45,049 nt of DNA from Saprospiraceae bacterium (GTDB taxonomy: Bacteria; Bacteroidota; Bacteroidia; Chitinophagales; Saprospiraceae). Location: contig JALWRC010000087.1 of assembly GCA_027080725.1 (NCBI GenBank), forward strand, positions 1 through 45,049. Direction: 5' to 3'. Made by a program: the position numbers and the translations under genes. Below are positions 29,826-39,976 of this stretch, in pieces. The notes under the pieces are model-generated. The model made no database searches. It was not told where the DNA came from and was given only the letters and a program-made list of their open reading frames with translations. Every line of letters starts with the position of its first letter. The stretch's first letter is position 1.

Positions 29826-32429
29826 TTATTTCTGAATGATAAACGCTCCAGTGTACGAAGACGCATTGCCGACCATTTCATACCAATACACCCCATTAGG
29901 CAACACATGCCCTTGAGGGTCGGCCGTTATCCAGTCAAAACTATTCGCTCCAGCTCCAAAATGTTTGCTGACAAAAGGTCTGGCAACGACCTGACCTTTT
30001 AGGTCATAAATACGCATGCTAAGGTCCGTGTCAGTAGGTAATAAAAAGTCGAATCGCATCCATGTGTGGACCGGATTAGGAGACAAATGACACTTCAACG
30101 TGGGCTCATAATGTCGTTCCGTTGTAGTCGAAGTAACGGTAGAAATGTATTGTAAGAGTCCGTTGCCATCGCTTCCGGCATAAAGACGGGGATTTCCACT
30201 AGTATTAAATACAATATCGCTTAAATAGAGGACTCCGAGGCCTTCATTCATACTCGACCAAGTGCTCCCCCCATTGGTGGTTTTGAAGATACCCCGACCA
30301 CTGTCATTGTCGTGATAAGAATCATCGGAAGTAGTGGCAAATAAGGTGTCCGGATGCAAGGGATCCATCGTTAAAGCAGTCACATTGAGGTTATAAGAGT
30401 CACCCATACCTTCTGACATGCGCATCCAGGTGGTACCGCCATCCGTGCTTTTGTAAACGCCACCGGGAAATTCTTCTTTCAAGGAGTGATCATATCCCTC
30501 AGATACTGCGGTATAAATGGTTTGGCCATCTGGGGAAGCGACGAGAATGTCCCAAACATTAAGTTGAGGCAATGCCCCATCTATTCGCTTCCAGTTGGCA
30601 CCCCCATCTGAAGATTTAAATAGTCCTCCTTGAATGGTGCGATCACTGGGAGGGGCTTCGATAAACTTGGACTCAAATCCGGCATAGAGGGTTTGGGAGT
30701 CCGAAGGATCAATGACAATTTTTCGGATTTGAAGATTGCCTTTTACCCCGAGTCCATGATTGGACGGAACCCAATGCCTACCACCGTCAATGGACTTGTA
30801 GATACCGTAATCGTAGCATGCTGCGTAAAGGGTCCTTTGAGTCATAGGGCTATTGGCATCTAAAGCGATAGACCAGATTTGGGCATTGGGAAGGCCATCG
30901 GAAAGGGATTGCCATGTATCACCATAATCGGTGCTTTTGTATAGTTCACCTTCGTTGGTCTCCCACCATCCACTTGCTGCATAAAGGGTTGCGGAGGACT
31001 GTGGATCGATGACGACATCAAAGGTATTGGCATCATATACCATCCCTTGGGTAGATTTTTTGAAACTTTGTCCTCCGTCGATGCTTTTGAAGAAGCCGAT
31101 ATCCCAGTATCCGGCATAGAGCCTTTTGGGGTCTTGCTGATCGATGGCGATGGTTTGTACGACGGTAGTCTCCATTCCATTGCTCTTCCAATACCCGTTT
31201 CCTACAGGCATGGAGTATTTTTGCTCCCAAGTAGCTCCGGCATTGGAGGATGCGATGACATGAGTCGAAGTGCCAAAATACAGTTGATCGCCATCTTGCG
31301 GGTCAATTGCGAGGCTCATAACGGTGACCCCGTGCTCGGTAATCCATCCCTGGTTCACATTTTTATCAGGTGGATCAGGACGACTCACCCATTCCCAATG
31401 AGCCCCTCCATCCACACTTTTATACACTCCGGGATCCGGCGTCCAGGGAACATTGCCTGTATAAAGAATCTCCGGATGGCGAGGGTTAATGATTATATTT
31501 GGATAATTACAGGTAAATCCACTTTCATTGCCCATCATTTGAGGTAAGCCCTCGTTCATCGCTGTCCAAAGTCCTCCGCCATTGGTGGATTTATAGATGC
31601 CACCTTCCCATTGGCTACTACCGGGTTCGGCCCAAAGGGTGACATAGAGTTCTGATGGGGTGATGGGATTAATCGCCAGACGCATTGCTTTTGAGCCGGG
31701 AAGGCCGGCATTGATGGGTAGCCAAGAAATCGCTGCATCCACACTCTTATACAATCCGGAATCGGTTGCTGCATAGAGTGTGTTGGGAGAAGAAGGGTCT
31801 ATTGCCAAATCATAAATCATGGCAGAAGTATCTATTCCATTATTCCACAATGGAGTCCATGACTCTCCGAAGTCCATACTTTTGAACACGGTACCTTTGA
31901 TACCGGAAGTATTCCAATGATAGGGATTAAAATCGTACCCTGCCTTACTTACTCCTACTCCGGCATAAACGATGTTTGTGTGTATGGGGTCGACCACCAC
32001 CGTATTGATAGGCGCGCTATAGTTAAAATCCGCTTGTTCGGGAAATCCATTTCTCTTATTGACCCAATGCGCCCCACCATCGGTCGATTTGAAGACCCCT
32101 CCCCTACCCGCTAGGTAGAGAAGGTCGGGATCCTTTGGATCATAAGTGATTTCTTGTATGAAATAGTCGGTCAATCCACTGTCCATGATACTCCAATTGC
32201 CCCCGCGATTGGTACTTTTATAAATCCCCCCAACATCACAGGCTACTAAAACGGTATGCTGAGCATCCGGCAAGACGGTAATAGCGGGAATCCACCCGCC
32301 GCCGCCCGGCCCAATGACCGACCATCTTCCTTGCCCGTTTGATACATTTAAGTGCAGTAGACAAAGGGTGAGGATTACAAACCTAATGGCTTTCAGATTA
32401 TGGGATGAAAATATCAGAAATCGCTTCAT
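29826..32429 (-). CDS. Secreted BNR-repeat (sortilin-like) protein with T9SS sorting domain
   Basis: The 867-residue product has a signal peptide (AIRFVILTLCLLHLNVSNGQ) and more than ten BNR/sortilin-type repeats of the form GGIYKSTNRGGNWS, GVFKSTDGGAHW and similar, spread over about 40-770. These build one or two beta-propellers, as in GH74-type or photosystem-assembly-like proteins. The C-terminus is a type A T9SS sorting domain (LSPNPVHTWMRFDF, later LPNGVYWYEMV and FIIQK). It would be secreted through the outer membrane and anchored to the cell surface. No catalytic residues can be assigned with confidence. It is a single gene. Confidence 0.9.
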   Translation of the reverse strand: MKRFLIFSSHNLKAIRFVILTLCLLHLNVSNGQGRWSVIGPGGGGWIPAITVLPDAQHTVLVACDVGGIYKSTNRGGNWSIMDSGLTDYFIQEITYDPKDPDLLYLAGRGGVFKSTDGGAHWVNKRNGFPEQADFNYSAPINTVVVDPIHTNIVYAGVGVSKAGYDFNPYHWNTSGIKGTVFKSMDFGESWTPLWNNGIDTSAMIYDLAIDPSSPNTLYAATDSGLYKSVDAAISWLPINAGLPGSKAMRLAINPITPSELYVTLWAEPGSSQWEGGIYKSTNGGGLWTAMNEGLPQMMGNESGFTCNYPNIIINPRHPEILYTGNVPWTPDPGVYKSVDGGAHWEWVSRPDPPDKNVNQGWITEHGVTVMSLAIDPQDGDQLYFGTSTHVIASSNAGATWEQKYSMPVGNGYWKSNGMETTVVQTIAIDQQDPKRLYAGYWDIGFFKSIDGGQSFKKSTQGMVYDANTFDVVIDPQSSATLYAASGWWETNEGELYKSTDYGDTWQSLSDGLPNAQIWSIALDANSPMTQRTLYAACYDYGIYKSIDGGRHWVPSNHGLGVKGNLQIRKIVIDPSDSQTLYAGFESKFIEAPPSDRTIQGGLFKSSDGGANWKRIDGALPQLNVWDILVASPDGQTIYTAVSEGYDHSLKEEFPGGVYKSTDGGTTWMRMSEGMGDSYNLNVTALTMDPLHPDTLFATTSDDSYHDNDSGRGIFKTTNGGSTWSSMNEGLGVLYLSDIVFNTSGNPRLYAGSDGNGLLQYISTVTSTTTERHYEPTLKCHLSPNPVHTWMRFDFLLPTDTDLSMRIYDLKGQVVARPFVSKHFGAGANSFDWITADPQGHVLPNGVYWYEMVGNASSYTGAFIIQK

Positions 32430-32774
32430 TCGTATTATTATTCAAGCAGTTATCAATTGGGACACCCGGAGCTGTCCAAGAAGGAAACAGTGCTAAAAAA
32501 AGCAAAATTAGTAAAAGATTAGTGTTCTGTTTTAAGGGTTTTCTGCAAAGTATGTATTCCAATATTTTTTAAATACAATTCAATAATACTATTCTAATCA
32601 TTATCCTGTGTATTCAACTCCTCCATAACATGGAGTATACTACAGGTTACAATTTTCTTTTTTACCTTGATCCAGTGCTCCAAGAACAAAACAACTGCAA
32701 TGCAAAATGCTCTTACGTCTACATGATGAAAATGGTTAATACCCCTATTAGGACGAGGTTGTCTCCTCTTTCTA
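32430..32774. other. Intergenic stretch with a partial repeat end
   Basis: No gene is supported. At 32674-32691 the 18 bases AGTGCTCCAAGAACAAAA are identical to the left end of the element at the surA stop, but no matching right end was found, so it is a fragment. The rest is AT-rich. Confidence 0.55.
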
Positions 32775-35453
32775 TCAGAACAATTTCCCCTGACCATTTT
32801 CATCAAACTCTATGACATCTCCCGGTTTATAGGCATTGTCACCGGGAAAGTCACCGGTGGGGGAGTCCTTCTTTGGAGGCGGTGCTGTGGATGCTTTATT
32901 ATCCTTTTGGTCCTGTGCTTTTTCCGGTCTATCGAGCAGCTTTGCGGTGAGGAGCTTGCCGTCATGGAGACGGTTGCCCAAGGCTTTCCAACCCTTGATA
33001 TCTACGATTTCGTCTGCTTTGGCGGACTTCTCTGTCTTTTGGTTGTTGCGTTTGAAGCTGTAGGTGAATAGCGCCGGATCATCTCCGGTTAGCAAGTAGG
33101 TTTTGACCCCACGTCCTTCCGGCAAGAAGTTGAATTTTTGATCCAAGGTCTTTGTCTCTATCAAAAAGCGTTTCACCAGAGTCCATCCTTTTTCCGGCTC
33201 AAAATAGACGCAGGTCACGGGCCGTTGCGGGTCAAATTTGCCGATCCACAGGAGATGGTTTACCTCGTATTTTAGAGGGAGATTGGGCTCTTTGAGTTCG
33301 TAGCTCCCATCCTTGTACAGGGAGAGTATCAGGTCCCCCGTGTCGTACGCACCGACAAAGCGTCCTCGCTCTTCCTTATTGATTCTTCCACTCACTTCAT
33401 CCATCCAAAGCTGTACCGCCCCGAGGGTAGATTTTCCCCGTTCGAGCAAGTTAACTTTGCGTACCGGATATTTGGTGACGGTATTACCTCCTGCACCCCG
33501 GCCCTTAATCTCCAAGGTACTAAAGTCAAACTCCAGAACTTTATTTCGCGCCTTGCAGGTGGGGGAGAGCAGCAAGGTGACCTTTTCGGCTTCACCATTG
33601 GGGTTGGCGCTAAAATAGAGCAGTCTGGAACGAGGTGTCCCCTTGGTGACATCGTATTCCCGCTCTCTGGTAATGGCGTCTACATGAAAGCGTTTGGCCA
33701 TGGTTTTGCCGGTCTTACCATCGACATAAAGCGCGTTGTAGGTAGTGCGTTTGTCGCCTTTTTTCCACACATCCACATGCAGGATATCCTTGCCCATAAA
33801 GACCTTTTCTCCGATACGTGCGACCGAGTATTTGCCATCTTTGCGGAATGCGATGATATCGGCGATATCCGAGCAATCGCGGACAAATTCTTCTTTCTTG
33901 AGCCCGGTACCCACGAATCCCTCCTTCCGGTTGACGTACAATTTGGCGTTTTCGGCCACCACCTGGGTGACTTGAATGGTGTCAAAAGAGGTGATTTCTG
34001 TCCGTCTCTCCCGGCCCTTGCCGTATTTTTGAAGGAGATTGTTGTAGTATGAAATGGCAAATTCCGTCAGATGCTCCAAGTCGTACAATACCTGTTGGAT
34101 ATCTTTCTCGAGTTGGAGGATGTATTCTGTTTCCTTGAAAGTGTTGTATCTGGAAATGCGTTTGATTTTTATCTCCGTTAAACGGATGATGTCTTCTTCG
34201 CTCAATGCACGGAGAAGGACCAGCCGGTGGTCTCCTTTTGTGGCCTTTTCTTCGGGTTCCCGCACGTATTTTTTCATCTCCCTCCGGATCGTCTCTAAGA
34301 CGGCTTCCCAGGTCTCGCACTCTTCGATCTCGTGATAGACCCTGTTTTCGATAAATATTTTAGCCAAGCTGGCATTCTGCCATTTTTCCCGTAGGTCCCC
34401 GAGTTTGATTTCGAGTTCTTTGCCAAGCAAATCTTTGGTCTGGAATGTATTGTACTCCAGAATCTCCTCCACCCCCATGAATTGGGGTTTTTTGTTGACA
34501 ATTACACAGGCATTGGGAGAAATGGATACTTGACAATTGGTGAAAGCATAGAGGGCATCCATAGCTATTTCCGGAGAGATTCCGGAGGCAAGTGTTACGA
34601 GAATCTCCACCTCTTTAGCGGTGTTGTCAACGACTTTTTTGATTTTTATCTTCCCCTTGTCCGAGGCTTTAATGATGGAGTCAATCAAGGAGGAAGTAGT
34701 TACACCGTAGGGAAGTTCGGTAATGGCGATGGTCGACTTGTCCCTTTTCTCCATTCGGGCGCGCACCTTAATTTTTCCTCCTCTTTTGCCGTGATTGTAC
34801 TCGCTGACATCCACAATACCACCGGTGAGGAAATCAGGATAGAGTTTGACGCGCTTTCCCTCTAATATTTTGATGGAACCCTTTATGAGTTCTATGAAAT
34901 TGTGGGGCATTATCTTGGTGGATAGCCCTACTGCGATACCTTCGACTCCCAGGGCGAGCAGGAGTGGAAATTTCATAGGAAGGGTAACGGGTTCATTTTT
35001 TCTGCCGTCGTAGGATACTTGCCATTTGGTAGTGCGCTTGTTGAACGCTGTTTCGAGGATAAATTTGTTGAGGCGCGCCTCGATATATCGCGGTGCAGCG
35101 GCGGAATCACCCGTACGGTAGTCGCCCCAATTCCCCTGTGTATCGATGATGAGTTCTTTTTGTCCGAGATGGACCAACGCATCTCGTATGGCCGCATCTC
35201 CGTGCGGGTGATATTGCATGGTTTGGCCGATGATGTTAGCGACCTTGTGGTACCTGCCGTCGTGCATCTCAAACATCGCGTGCAATAACCTGCGCTGAAC
35301 GGGTTTTAGACCGTCTTCAATAGCCGGTACCGCTCGTTCGAGTATAACATAGGAAGCGTAGTCCAGGAAATAATCCTGGTACATGTCATCCAATACTATC
35401 GTGCCTCTATGCTCTAAACTCAAAGTGTAAATTTTAGTAATACCCCTCCTCAA
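32775..35453 (-). CDS. parC: DNA topoisomerase IV subunit A
   Basis: The 892-residue (from TTG) type IIA topoisomerase A subunit has MYQDYFLDYASYVILERAVP (24-43), HPHGDAAIRDALV (82-94) and the catalytic Tyr123 in AAAPRYIEARL. A long coiled-coil/tower region follows, then a C-terminal region without a clear intact GyrA box, which fits ParC better than GyrA. It nicks and passes DNA for decatenation with the B subunit, whose gene is not in the window. The start is uncertain: TTG at 35453 or a later TTG at 35423; the first ATG (35384) would cut close to the conserved core. The last ~60 residues are low-complexity and charged. Confidence 0.9.
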   Translation of the reverse strand: MRRGITKIYTLSLEHRGTIVLDDMYQDYFLDYASYVILERAVPAIEDGLKPVQRRLLHAMFEMHDGRYHKVANIIGQTMQYHPHGDAAIRDALVHLGQKELIIDTQGNWGDYRTGDSAAAPRYIEARLNKFILETAFNKRTTKWQVSYDGRKNEPVTLPMKFPLLLALGVEGIAVGLSTKIMPHNFIELIKGSIKILEGKRVKLYPDFLTGGIVDVSEYNHGKRGGKIKVRARMEKRDKSTIAITELPYGVTTSSLIDSIIKASDKGKIKIKKVVDNTAKEVEILVTLASGISPEIAMDALYAFTNCQVSISPNACVIVNKKPQFMGVEEILEYNTFQTKDLLGKELEIKLGDLREKWQNASLAKIFIENRVYHEIEECETWEAVLETIRREMKKYVREPEEKATKGDHRLVLLRALSEEDIIRLTEIKIKRISRYNTFKETEYILQLEKDIQQVLYDLEHLTEFAISYYNNLLQKYGKGRERRTEITSFDTIQVTQVVAENAKLYVNRKEGFVGTGLKKEEFVRDCSDIADIIAFRKDGKYSVARIGEKVFMGKDILHVDVWKKGDKRTTYNALYVDGKTGKTMAKRFHVDAITREREYDVTKGTPRSRLLYFSANPNGEAEKVTLLLSPTCKARNKVLEFDFSTLEIKGRGAGGNTVTKYPVRKVNLLERGKSTLGAVQLWMDEVSGRINKEERGRFVGAYDTGDLILSLYKDGSYELKEPNLPLKYEVNHLLWIGKFDPQRPVTCVYFEPEKGWTLVKRFLIETKTLDQKFNFLPEGRGVKTYLLTGDDPALFTYSFKRNNQKTEKSAKADEIVDIKGWKALGNRLHDGKLLTAKLLDRPEKAQDQKDNKASTAPPPKKDSPTGDFPGDNAYKPGDVIEFDENGQGKLF

Positions 35454-35545
35454 TCAGAGGAGACAATAATTCTCGCATAAACCGGGGAGGCTACAAGCGA
35501 TTCGTTTAGACAAATTCATAACCTCCTAAAGTTAAAATTATCCAA

Positions 35546-36382
35546 CTAATAACCAACTTGTTTGTCGAGTTGTTCTTGCTGCGCCTGGATGGTTTCTTTG
35601 AGGACCCGGATTTGTTGGCTAATAGTCTTCATCATTATTGGACTTTGTTCAGCAACGTGCTTCGTCAAGAGTTGATTGACTTGCCATATCTGCCTAACCT
35701 CTTCAAGAGGCGTCCGATGCCCGCTATCCAACTCATCGATGGTGTGCAGTATGATACACTGTTCCTGCATGATTCGATTGACCACTTTCCGCACGAGAAT
35801 ACCTGTCTTTGTGACAATAATAAAAAGCCTGTTTCCTCCTATCCTGGATACCCATAGTTTTGGGTTAATGAGCTCTCCAATGACATAGTCTCCCTGATGC
35901 AACACCGGTTCCATATGAGGATCATTAATTTCAAAGGCCCTCTCTGTATCAATGTGTTGCCCGCCATTGGGTATCTTAATAACAGGAAGATTGGCTAGAT
36001 ACTTCGGGTCAGATAAATGTTGACAATAACTCTCCTGTGCAGAATAGGGTAATGCGTAAATAGAACCTATCCTTTGTCTCGCCGGAGGTTGTTCTGAGTT
36101 CAGATGGAACTCTGATGGACGGTTGGTCTCGGTTAGCGGCAAGTGCGTATTGAGGAAGCGGCCCCCATACCCGAGAAACAAGTAACCCGGGTTAACTTCA
36201 AATACTTCTATCGCCTTTTCGATAAGCCCCAGTGGGACGTTTCGTCGTCCTTTGATAATCTCGCTCAAACTCTGCGGGAGGTAATCCAGCGCCTTGGCAA
36301 ACTGCCGGTTGGATCGAACTTTCTTTTGGTTTTTGAGCTCTTCTAAACACTCGATAAATCGGACTGCAACCTGACTTTTCAT
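35546..36382 (-). CDS. XRE-type repressor with S24-like domain lacking the catalytic Ser
   Basis: The 278-residue product has an N-terminal helix-turn-helix (about 5-62, NRQFAKALDYLPQSLSEIIKG in order). A LexA/CI-like S24 fold follows (about 130-215) in which the usual GDSMEP reads NDPHMEP, with His156 in place of the nucleophile, then HQGDYVIGE. A C-terminal coiled coil (about 245-275) ends the protein. It resembles phage-type repressors that cannot cleave themselves. A perfect 9-3-9 palindrome lies 110 bp upstream of its start and could be its own operator. Confidence 0.82.
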   Translation of the reverse strand: MKSQVAVRFIECLEELKNQKKVRSNRQFAKALDYLPQSLSEIIKGRRNVPLGLIEKAIEVFEVNPGYLFLGYGGRFLNTHLPLTETNRPSEFHLNSEQPPARQRIGSIYALPYSAQESYCQHLSDPKYLANLPVIKIPNGGQHIDTERAFEINDPHMEPVLHQGDYVIGELINPKLWVSRIGGNRLFIIVTKTGILVRKVVNRIMQEQCIILHTIDELDSGHRTPLEEVRQIWQVNQLLTKHVAEQSPIMMKTISQQIRVLKETIQAQQEQLDKQVGY

Positions 36383-36491
36383 AAATGGGATTAGTTATGT
36401 TTGACGCCCAAAGATATGATGATTATTTATATATGAACAAATATATATGCGTTTTTTTTATAATTTATAATTTTCCTTAACAAGTATAGGC

Positions 36492-36512
36492 CTATAATAG
36501 ATGCTATTATAG
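36492..36512. promoter_or_regulatory. Palindrome upstream of the S24-like regulator
   Basis: CTATAATAG-ATG-CTATTATAG is a perfect inverted repeat with 9-bp arms. It lies between the ggt stop and the regulator start, in a strongly AT-rich region. An operator for the regulator is a reasonable guess. Confidence 0.5.
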
Positions 36513-36597
36513 ATTATAATATTCTTATATTCATAATTTAGCGGCAATATCAAGTAAGGTTCCTTACTTTGGGCGAGTGGAGAAATAGTATTTTCCT

Positions 36598-38097
36598 TTA
36601 GAAGACCTTGCCGACACCGTGTCGCCTGAAGTCACCGACAGCTTCTTGTATGGCATGCTTACGGCGGACGGCGTGTACCCCACCGAAGAAAAGAGAGTGA
36701 TTGTCCCAGCGGTGGATGTCGTAGCCTTTCCATTTCGATTTGTGTTCGAGCCAGGAAAGTCCGGGTTCTATCTGGATAACCTGGTGTTCGACGTGGACTC
36801 TCGGAGCAGAGATGGACTCTTCGAGGGTGTTTCCATGTGCGAGTTGTTCGACGACTTGTGCTATCATATAGGGAATTCTACTCGCTCCACCGCTGCCGAG
36901 AACGACCCGTCCCACGTCGCTCGAGCGGAGTAGGGTCGGGCACATCATGGACATGAGGCGGACGTTTTCCCGCCAGGTATGGGGTCCATTGGGCACCAGG
37001 GAGGGTTCGCCGAGCATATTGTTTAGATGGACATCGGTATCAGGTATAAAATATCCACTGCCTTCACCGATGGTGAAAGTCAGGCCTATGGCATTGCCCT
37101 CGCCATCCATAATACTTATGTGGGAGGTTCCCTGAGGAGATATAGGTCCATGAAGGATATCTTCTGCGGTGGGGTTGACGGCTTTGAGCGCAGACGAGAT
37201 ACGTTCGGGATGTTTGAAAAGTTGATCGCAGTGTATGCCGGCATCAACCTTGTGGTCGAAGGAGAGGATCTTATTGTCTTTGGGGTGGATATGCGCCAGA
37301 TAAATATTCATCAAAGCACCGCCCAGACTCGGATAACCGGTGGTAAAGACCTCCATGCCACCAAAGGGAAACCGCAGTGGGTCAGAGATGTTAACCCGGT
37401 AGTTTTCGAAGTCTTCCATGCTAAGGTAGCCCCCTCTTTGTTGCATATCCCGGACGACGGTACGGGCGATTTCTCCTTTGTAGAAAAAATCCCGTCCCTC
37501 TTTGGATAAGTTGTATAAAAAGTCTGCCAAATGGGATATTTGGATGGTATCTCCTTCCCGTTTGACTCTGCCTTCTTGGTAAAATATCTCCTCTCCGCGC
37601 TTCGAAGTCTTGAATATCTCCTTGAGCAAACTCAGATCAATGGCTTGGAAAGCATCTACGACGACCCCTTTTTTGGCGTACTCGATGGCTTGTTCTGCCA
37701 AGGTGGGCATTGGCATGGAGCCGTATTGGGTGTGCAATGCAAAAATGCCGGCGACACTTCCGGGGACGGCGATGGATCCCATTCCTACATAATACACTTC
37801 CTGTGTCTCCCCGAAATCGACGGTGATCGGGAGATATTCGGGATGTTCGATCCGGGATTTGGTTTGAGGTGTCTGGCAGAAGAAATCATACATCCTGACG
37901 TCTTTGCCCTTGGGTCCTACCAGGGCAAAGGCCCCTCCTCCGGCAGATGCCATGCAGGGCTCGGTGACAAAAGCGGCCATGTAGGCTGCAATCGCCGCAT
38001 CTACGGCATTGCCCCCGTCCAACAGGATGTTTTCGGCTACTTCGAGGGTCTTTTGGTGCCCCGCGGCGATGGCATATCGTTGATTTTGTTTTGGCAT
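36598..38097 (-). CDS. Gamma-glutamyltransferase family protein
   Basis: The product (499 residues from ATG) is an Ntn hydrolase of the gamma-glutamyltranspeptidase family. It starts YAIAAGHQKTLEVAENILLDGGNAVDAA (in order), has the autoprocessing site PQGTSH with nucleophile Thr324, and the GSGGASRIPY block that forms the oxyanion/substrate site. No signal peptide is seen, so it is probably cytoplasmic and may be a gamma-glutamyl hydrolase or acyltransferase other than classical glutathione degradation. A GTG start at 38142 would add 15 residues; the ATG at 38097 with AAAGG upstream is preferred. Confidence 0.9.
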   Translation of the reverse strand: MPKQNQRYAIAAGHQKTLEVAENILLDGGNAVDAAIAAYMAAFVTEPCMASAGGGAFALVGPKGKDVRMYDFFCQTPQTKSRIEHPEYLPITVDFGETQEVYYVGMGSIAVPGSVAGIFALHTQYGSMPMPTLAEQAIEYAKKGVVVDAFQAIDLSLLKEIFKTSKRGEEIFYQEGRVKREGDTIQISHLADFLYNLSKEGRDFFYKGEIARTVVRDMQQRGGYLSMEDFENYRVNISDPLRFPFGGMEVFTTGYPSLGGALMNIYLAHIHPKDNKILSFDHKVDAGIHCDQLFKHPERISSALKAVNPTAEDILHGPISPQGTSHISIMDGEGNAIGLTFTIGEGSGYFIPDTDVHLNNMLGEPSLVPNGPHTWRENVRLMSMMCPTLLRSSDVGRVVLGSGGASRIPYMIAQVVEQLAHGNTLEESISAPRVHVEHQVIQIEPGLSWLEHKSKWKGYDIHRWDNHSLFFGGVHAVRRKHAIQEAVGDFRRHGVGKVF

Positions 38098-38320
38098 GTA
38101 TGTTGAGTAACCTTTTGCGGTGAGATAATCCTGCAGCTGCACAGTTGCATTGTTTTCAGAGCGTCAGAACCCTCCATTTATTGCCAAAAGCAACTTTATC
38201 AAAAGATGTTTATTTTTCCGTAACAAGGAGTTAACTCCGAGCTCAAAAACAATCCACCTTATATTATGGCAAAAACAAAAGCTTCCGAGACAGGCCCAAA
38301 GTTACAAAGGATTCTGCAAT

Positions 38321-38388
38321 TAGAATCCGGCTCGGGGGTCTTGCGGTTATTTTGAAATTCTTTCTGTAGAATCCGGCTCGGGGATCTT
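38321..38388 (+). repeat. Two 22-bp direct repeats in a non-coding stretch
   Basis: TAGAATCCGGCTCGGGGRTCTT occurs at 38321-38342 and 38367-38388, period 46 bp. The stretch 38143-38614 between ggt and the DUF4403 gene holds no supported gene. The repeats may be remnants of a dispersed element. Confidence 0.6.
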
Positions 38389-38614
38389 CCTCCTTCGTCG
38401 TCAGCTTCCCGGTCCGGGTTCGAACAGGAAGAAGGGGGAGGGGAGATGTGCCGGGGAATTTGTCACGAATAGAAAATTGGAGAAATACAAAACCATGCAG
38501 TTTGTGATACACACTTAATGGGGGGGAGGCAATGTCTTAGCTCGATAATGGTGTAAATAAATTACAATTGTATTGAAACGGAAGTTTTTTGTATGTGGAC
38601 AAATTTAGCCCCCC

Positions 38615-39976
38615 CTATTCCACCCATACCCGGATGCCGTGGAGGGAGGTGGTGCCGGTCAGGGTGAACCGGATGTCCATAAACAGGGCGTCCTGCTCTA
38701 CCTGAAGAGGGTCGATGCCGTAATCTTCTATCCGGATGCTGCTGCCGGGGAGCTGGTTGTTGAGTTGGGTTTCGAAGTCTTGGATGGCGTCGTGGAGGTA
38801 TTGGTTGATGGAAGATTGGATGGCTGAGGAGATGCTTTTTTTGATTTTTCGTTTGAAGAGGAAATACAGCCATTTGGTGCCGAGGTGATGCATTTGGAGG
38901 TCGACTTCCTCCTCTGCCAGGCGGATCTCTTTGTGGTGGGCATTCCATTTGGGTTTTGCCAAGTAGAGGAGCGACCCGCTCCGGTCCCCGGAAAAATACA
39001 CTCTGGCTCCGATTTTATTGTCGCGGGTGAGGATGGAGACCCGGTCGATGGTCATATTTTTGCCTTTGAGGTCGAAACTGCGTTCATCCACCGGGGTGCT
39101 TCGCACCCAATCATCCGCCAACAGCTGAATGTCCTCTTTTGACAGCGTCAGCGCAATGGCATTGGTCAGTGGGATGTCGCCGGCATCGCCCCTTACCCAA
39201 TTAAACCGGGGAAGCGTAGAGTCCGGTATTTCGCCGGCACCTTCCCCTCGCTGTATTACGGCATCGAAGGACAACTGCAAGGCAGTTTTGATATGGCTTT
39301 CATCGGTGGCGAAGTGCTTCAGGTGGATGGCCAATGGGAAGAGTTTCAGATGGAGCTGCTGCTGGGAATCCAGGGCGATGGGTTGGGTAATGCGTTGTTG
39401 GAGGGCGGATATTTGGCTGTGGAGGACGTCCATTTTACTCAATGTGTCATCCATCCGGGTCAACCATTGCGCCTGATTCTTGTCGATATATCCGGAGGCC
39501 CATTGTCCCACATTGAGGTGAAACCCCAGCAGGTTTATCTTGGGCTCCTTCGTCCACCGGTAATCCTCCAATGACGTGATGGTGCGCAGGTGCCAGGAGG
39601 AATCCATGTTGACTTTGGAGCGCAGGTGTACGACCAACCCGCCTTCTGCCGTAGCACTCAGGAATCCCATTTTTTTGGCGGCGAGCATGTCCATCGGCAG
39701 GTGGATATCCACCACGTCCCCGTCCAATTCCACTTCTACGAAACTGCCCTTTTTGACACGGATACTGACCGGCAGGCCATCCCTTTCCGTCCCTTCGAAG
39801 AGGGTATCCGGCAGGAGTGTGTAAATATAATCCCGGACGTCTTGCCTCAGGATAGATACCGGGAGATAAATACTACTGTGCTCTTTCATTTTTTGGTATG
39901 AAATGGTGGACATTTGGCGCCTTCTTCCACAAGCGAAGAGCAGCAGAAGAGTGAGGGTATAAAATATATATTTCAT
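38615..39976 (-). CDS. DUF4403 family lipoprotein
   Basis: The 453-residue product has a lipoprotein signal (MKYIFYTLTLLLLFACG, lipid Cys16) and the DUF4403 pattern. Two related halves can be seen, each with SSIYLPVSIL-like and long amphipathic strands and a GDxxDI-type turn, and the end part carries helix KIKKSISSAIQSSINQYL. Such proteins look like lipid-binding (TULIP-type) elongated barrels; the function is not established. It is a single gene with no obvious partner. Confidence 0.85.
   Translation of the reverse strand: MKYIFYTLTLLLLFACGRRRQMSTISYQKMKEHSSIYLPVSILRQDVRDYIYTLLPDTLFEGTERDGLPVSIRVKKGSFVEVELDGDVVDIHLPMDMLAAKKMGFLSATAEGGLVVHLRSKVNMDSSWHLRTITSLEDYRWTKEPKINLLGFHLNVGQWASGYIDKNQAQWLTRMDDTLSKMDVLHSQISALQQRITQPIALDSQQQLHLKLFPLAIHLKHFATDESHIKTALQLSFDAVIQRGEGAGEIPDSTLPRFNWVRGDAGDIPLTNAIALTLSKEDIQLLADDWVRSTPVDERSFDLKGKNMTIDRVSILTRDNKIGARVYFSGDRSGSLLYLAKPKWNAHHKEIRLAEEEVDLQMHHLGTKWLYFLFKRKIKKSISSAIQSSINQYLHDAIQDFETQLNNQLPGSSIRIEDYGIDPLQVEQDALFMDIRFTLTGTTSLHGIRVWVE

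Noticed and set aside
32775-35453. GyrA rather than ParC
   Set aside because: No intact GyrA box is seen in the C-terminal region, and the N-terminal sequence is nearer to the Bacteroidota topoisomerase IV pattern; some doubt remains since the B subunit gene is not visible.
37531-38106. A 191-codon frame antisense to the gamma-glutamyltransferase
   Set aside because: It is a shadow frame without motifs or a start signal.
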